Source: Candidatus Aegiribacteria sp. (GTDB taxonomy: Bacteria; Fermentibacterota; Fermentibacteria; Fermentibacterales; JCC-6). From it: a stretch of DNA of 7,032 bases. This document shows, in pieces, positions 6,066 through 7,032 of the stretch (position 1 is its first letter; every line of letters begins with the position of its first letter). The stretch spans positions 1 through 7,032 of the forward strand of contig DAOWFD010000303.1 in the NCBI GenBank assembly GCA_030638185.1, in the 5' to 3' direction. Both the position numbers and the translations under genes were made by a program. Under the pieces are notes generated by a model. It was not told the DNA's origin. It searched no databases and saw only the letters and a list, made by a program, of their open reading frames with translations.

Positions 6066-7032
6066 ATGAAAAGGACTGTTGTGACCATGCCCGGGGACGG
6101 CATTGGAGGCGCAGTACTTGATGAAGCTCTGAAAGTGTTGGATGCTGCCGGATTTGAAGCTGAATACGTTCATGCCGATATAGGTTGGGAATTCTGGAAG
6201 AAGGAAGGCAATCCGCTTCCGGACAGGACGATAGACCTGCTTGAGAAGCACAGGATAGCTCTTTTCGGAGCGATTACATCCAAACCAAAGGATAAAGCTG
6301 ATGCCGATCTGGATCCTGCACTCAGGGGAAAAGGTCTGGTTTACTACAGTCCTATCGTCGCAATGCGCCAGCACTTCGATCTGGACATCTGCACACGTCC
6401 GTGTAAGGCTTTCAAGGGCAATCCGCTCAATTTCATCCGCAGAGGACCCGGAGGAACGATCGAGGAACCTCTCGTTGACGCGGTGATATTCCGTCAGAAC
6501 ACAGAAGGGCTCTACGGCGGTGTCGAGTGGACGAATCCACCGGATGATGTGTATGAAACACTTATGACGCATCCGAAATTCAGAAAGAATTTCGCGGATG
6601 TCCCAAAGGAAGACCTTGCCGTTTCGACAAGAATATTCTCAAGAAATGCGTGCAGAAGGATTCTCAGAAGTGCTTTCGAGTACGCTGACAAATTCGGATA
6701 CAAGAGTGTCACGATCTGTGAAAAACCAAACGTTATCCGTGAAACCAGCGGAATGATGCGTGAAGAGGGAAGAAATATTTCGAAGGATTTCCCGAATATC
6801 GACCTCTGGGAAACCAACATTGACGCACAGATGATGTGGCTTACGAAGAACCCCGAAGATTACGGCGTGCTCGTTTCAGGCAACATGTTCGGTGACATAG
6901 TTTCCGATGGCTTCGCAGGGCTGGTAGGCGGACTGGGTTTCGCCTGCAGCGCGAACATCGGTGATGAAGTCGCGCTATTCGAACCCACTCATGGTTCAGC
7001 TCCCAAATACGCCGATTACGACGTATCGATCG
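6066..7032 (+). CDS. Isocitrate/isopropylmalate dehydrogenase family protein, 3' partial
   Basis: A decarboxylating beta-hydroxyacid dehydrogenase, cytoplasmic, most likely acting on isocitrate (TCA cycle, making 2-oxoglutarate); homoisocitrate or another relative is possible. The frame stays open to the window end, giving 322 residues of a usual 335-420. Family marks: N-terminal MPGDGIG (8-14); substrate loop YYSPIVAMR (93-101) with S95 at the isocitrate-contacting serine position of E. coli Icd (S113) and R101, R111 and R143 at its three substrate arginines; FRQNTEGLYGGVEW (142-155) with catalytic Y150; K220 in CEKPNV; metal-binding D253, D277 and D281, spaced exactly as in E. coli Icd. The loop HGSAPKYAD (309-317) has Lys-Tyr where NADP enzymes such as E. 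coli Icd do and NAD enzymes usually have Asp-Ile, which favours NADP. The position of Icd N115 is I97 instead. The gene has its own ribosome binding site and promoter candidate and is probably separate from the upstream cluster. Confidence 0.88.
   Translation, partial: MKRTVVTMPGDGIGGAVLDEALKVLDAAGFEAEYVHADIGWEFWKKEGNPLPDRTIDLLEKHRIALFGAITSKPKDKADADLDPALRGKGLVYYSPIVAMRQHFDLDICTRPCKAFKGNPLNFIRRGPGGTIEEPLVDAVIFRQNTEGLYGGVEWTNPPDDVYETLMTHPKFRKNFADVPKEDLAVSTRIFSRNACRRILRSAFEYADKFGYKSVTICEKPNVIRETSGMMREEGRNISKDFPNIDLWETNIDAQMMWLTKNPEDYGVLVSGNMFGDIVSDGFAGLVGGLGFACSANIGDEVALFEPTHGSAPKYADYDVSI

Noticed and set aside
6043..6071. TTGACA at 6043-6048 as a -35 promoter element
   Set aside because: The -10 position at the usual spacing falls on the start codon itself (ATGAAA) and would make the mRNA leaderless despite a good Shine-Dalgarno site just upstream of the ATG.
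6039..6572. 177-residue open frame on the minus strand
   Set aside because: It runs opposite the dehydrogenase, which has complete family motifs in its own frame; the antisense protein resembles nothing I know.

Overview
The window carries six genes, all on the + strand and tightly packed. There is no mobile element, CRISPR array, tRNA or rRNA, and no sign of recent transfer. The first gene enters cut at its 5' end and the last leaves cut at its 3' end. The organism looks like a bacterium of, or near, the Fibrobacteres-Chlorobi-Bacteroidetes (FCB) group, perhaps an uncultured candidate phylum. The reasons are a short primary-type sigma factor whose region 2 and 3 wording (WWIRQAILQALAEQSRIVRL) is the form I know from Bacteroidota, and a sequence matching the Bacteroidota promoter form before the last gene. 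Clear Shine-Dalgarno sequences before two genes argue against an ordinary Bacteroidota member, since that phylum mostly lacks them. This placement is inference.

Layout: (1) 1-834, RpoD/SigA-type sigma factor lacking only its first few residues; (2) 852-1760, membrane-anchored M23 (LytM-type) peptidase with all metal and catalytic residues; (3) 1744-2181, DUF523/TudS-like desulfurase candidate with a shortened C-terminal part; (4) 2178-2936, class I SAM-dependent methyltransferase, best started at a TTG that overlaps the preceding stop codon; (5) 2933-5971, a 1012-residue tricorn-like protease with a beta-propeller region, PDZ domain, S41-type catalytic core and a probable export signal; (6) 6066 to the window end, an isocitrate/isopropylmalate dehydrogenase family enzyme.

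Genes 1 to 5 are separated by 17 bases or less or overlap (17 bp gap, 17 bp overlap, TTGA overlap, ATGA overlap), so they are probably one transcript, with genes 2 to 5 translationally coupled. A functional theme can only be guessed: the M23 peptidase and the tricorn-like protease both act on peptides or cell wall and both seem to be directed to the envelope, while the desulfurase and methyltransferase are small-molecule or RNA-linked enzymes of unknown substrate. The 94 bp gap before the dehydrogenase holds the only promoter candidate, and that gene is probably its own unit.

I see no defence system or wholly new system. The points most worth following are the promoter candidate paired with a Bacteroidota-like sigma factor, the exported tricorn homologue, the TTG start, the shortened DUF523 protein, and the mixed substrate and cofactor signature of the dehydrogenase.
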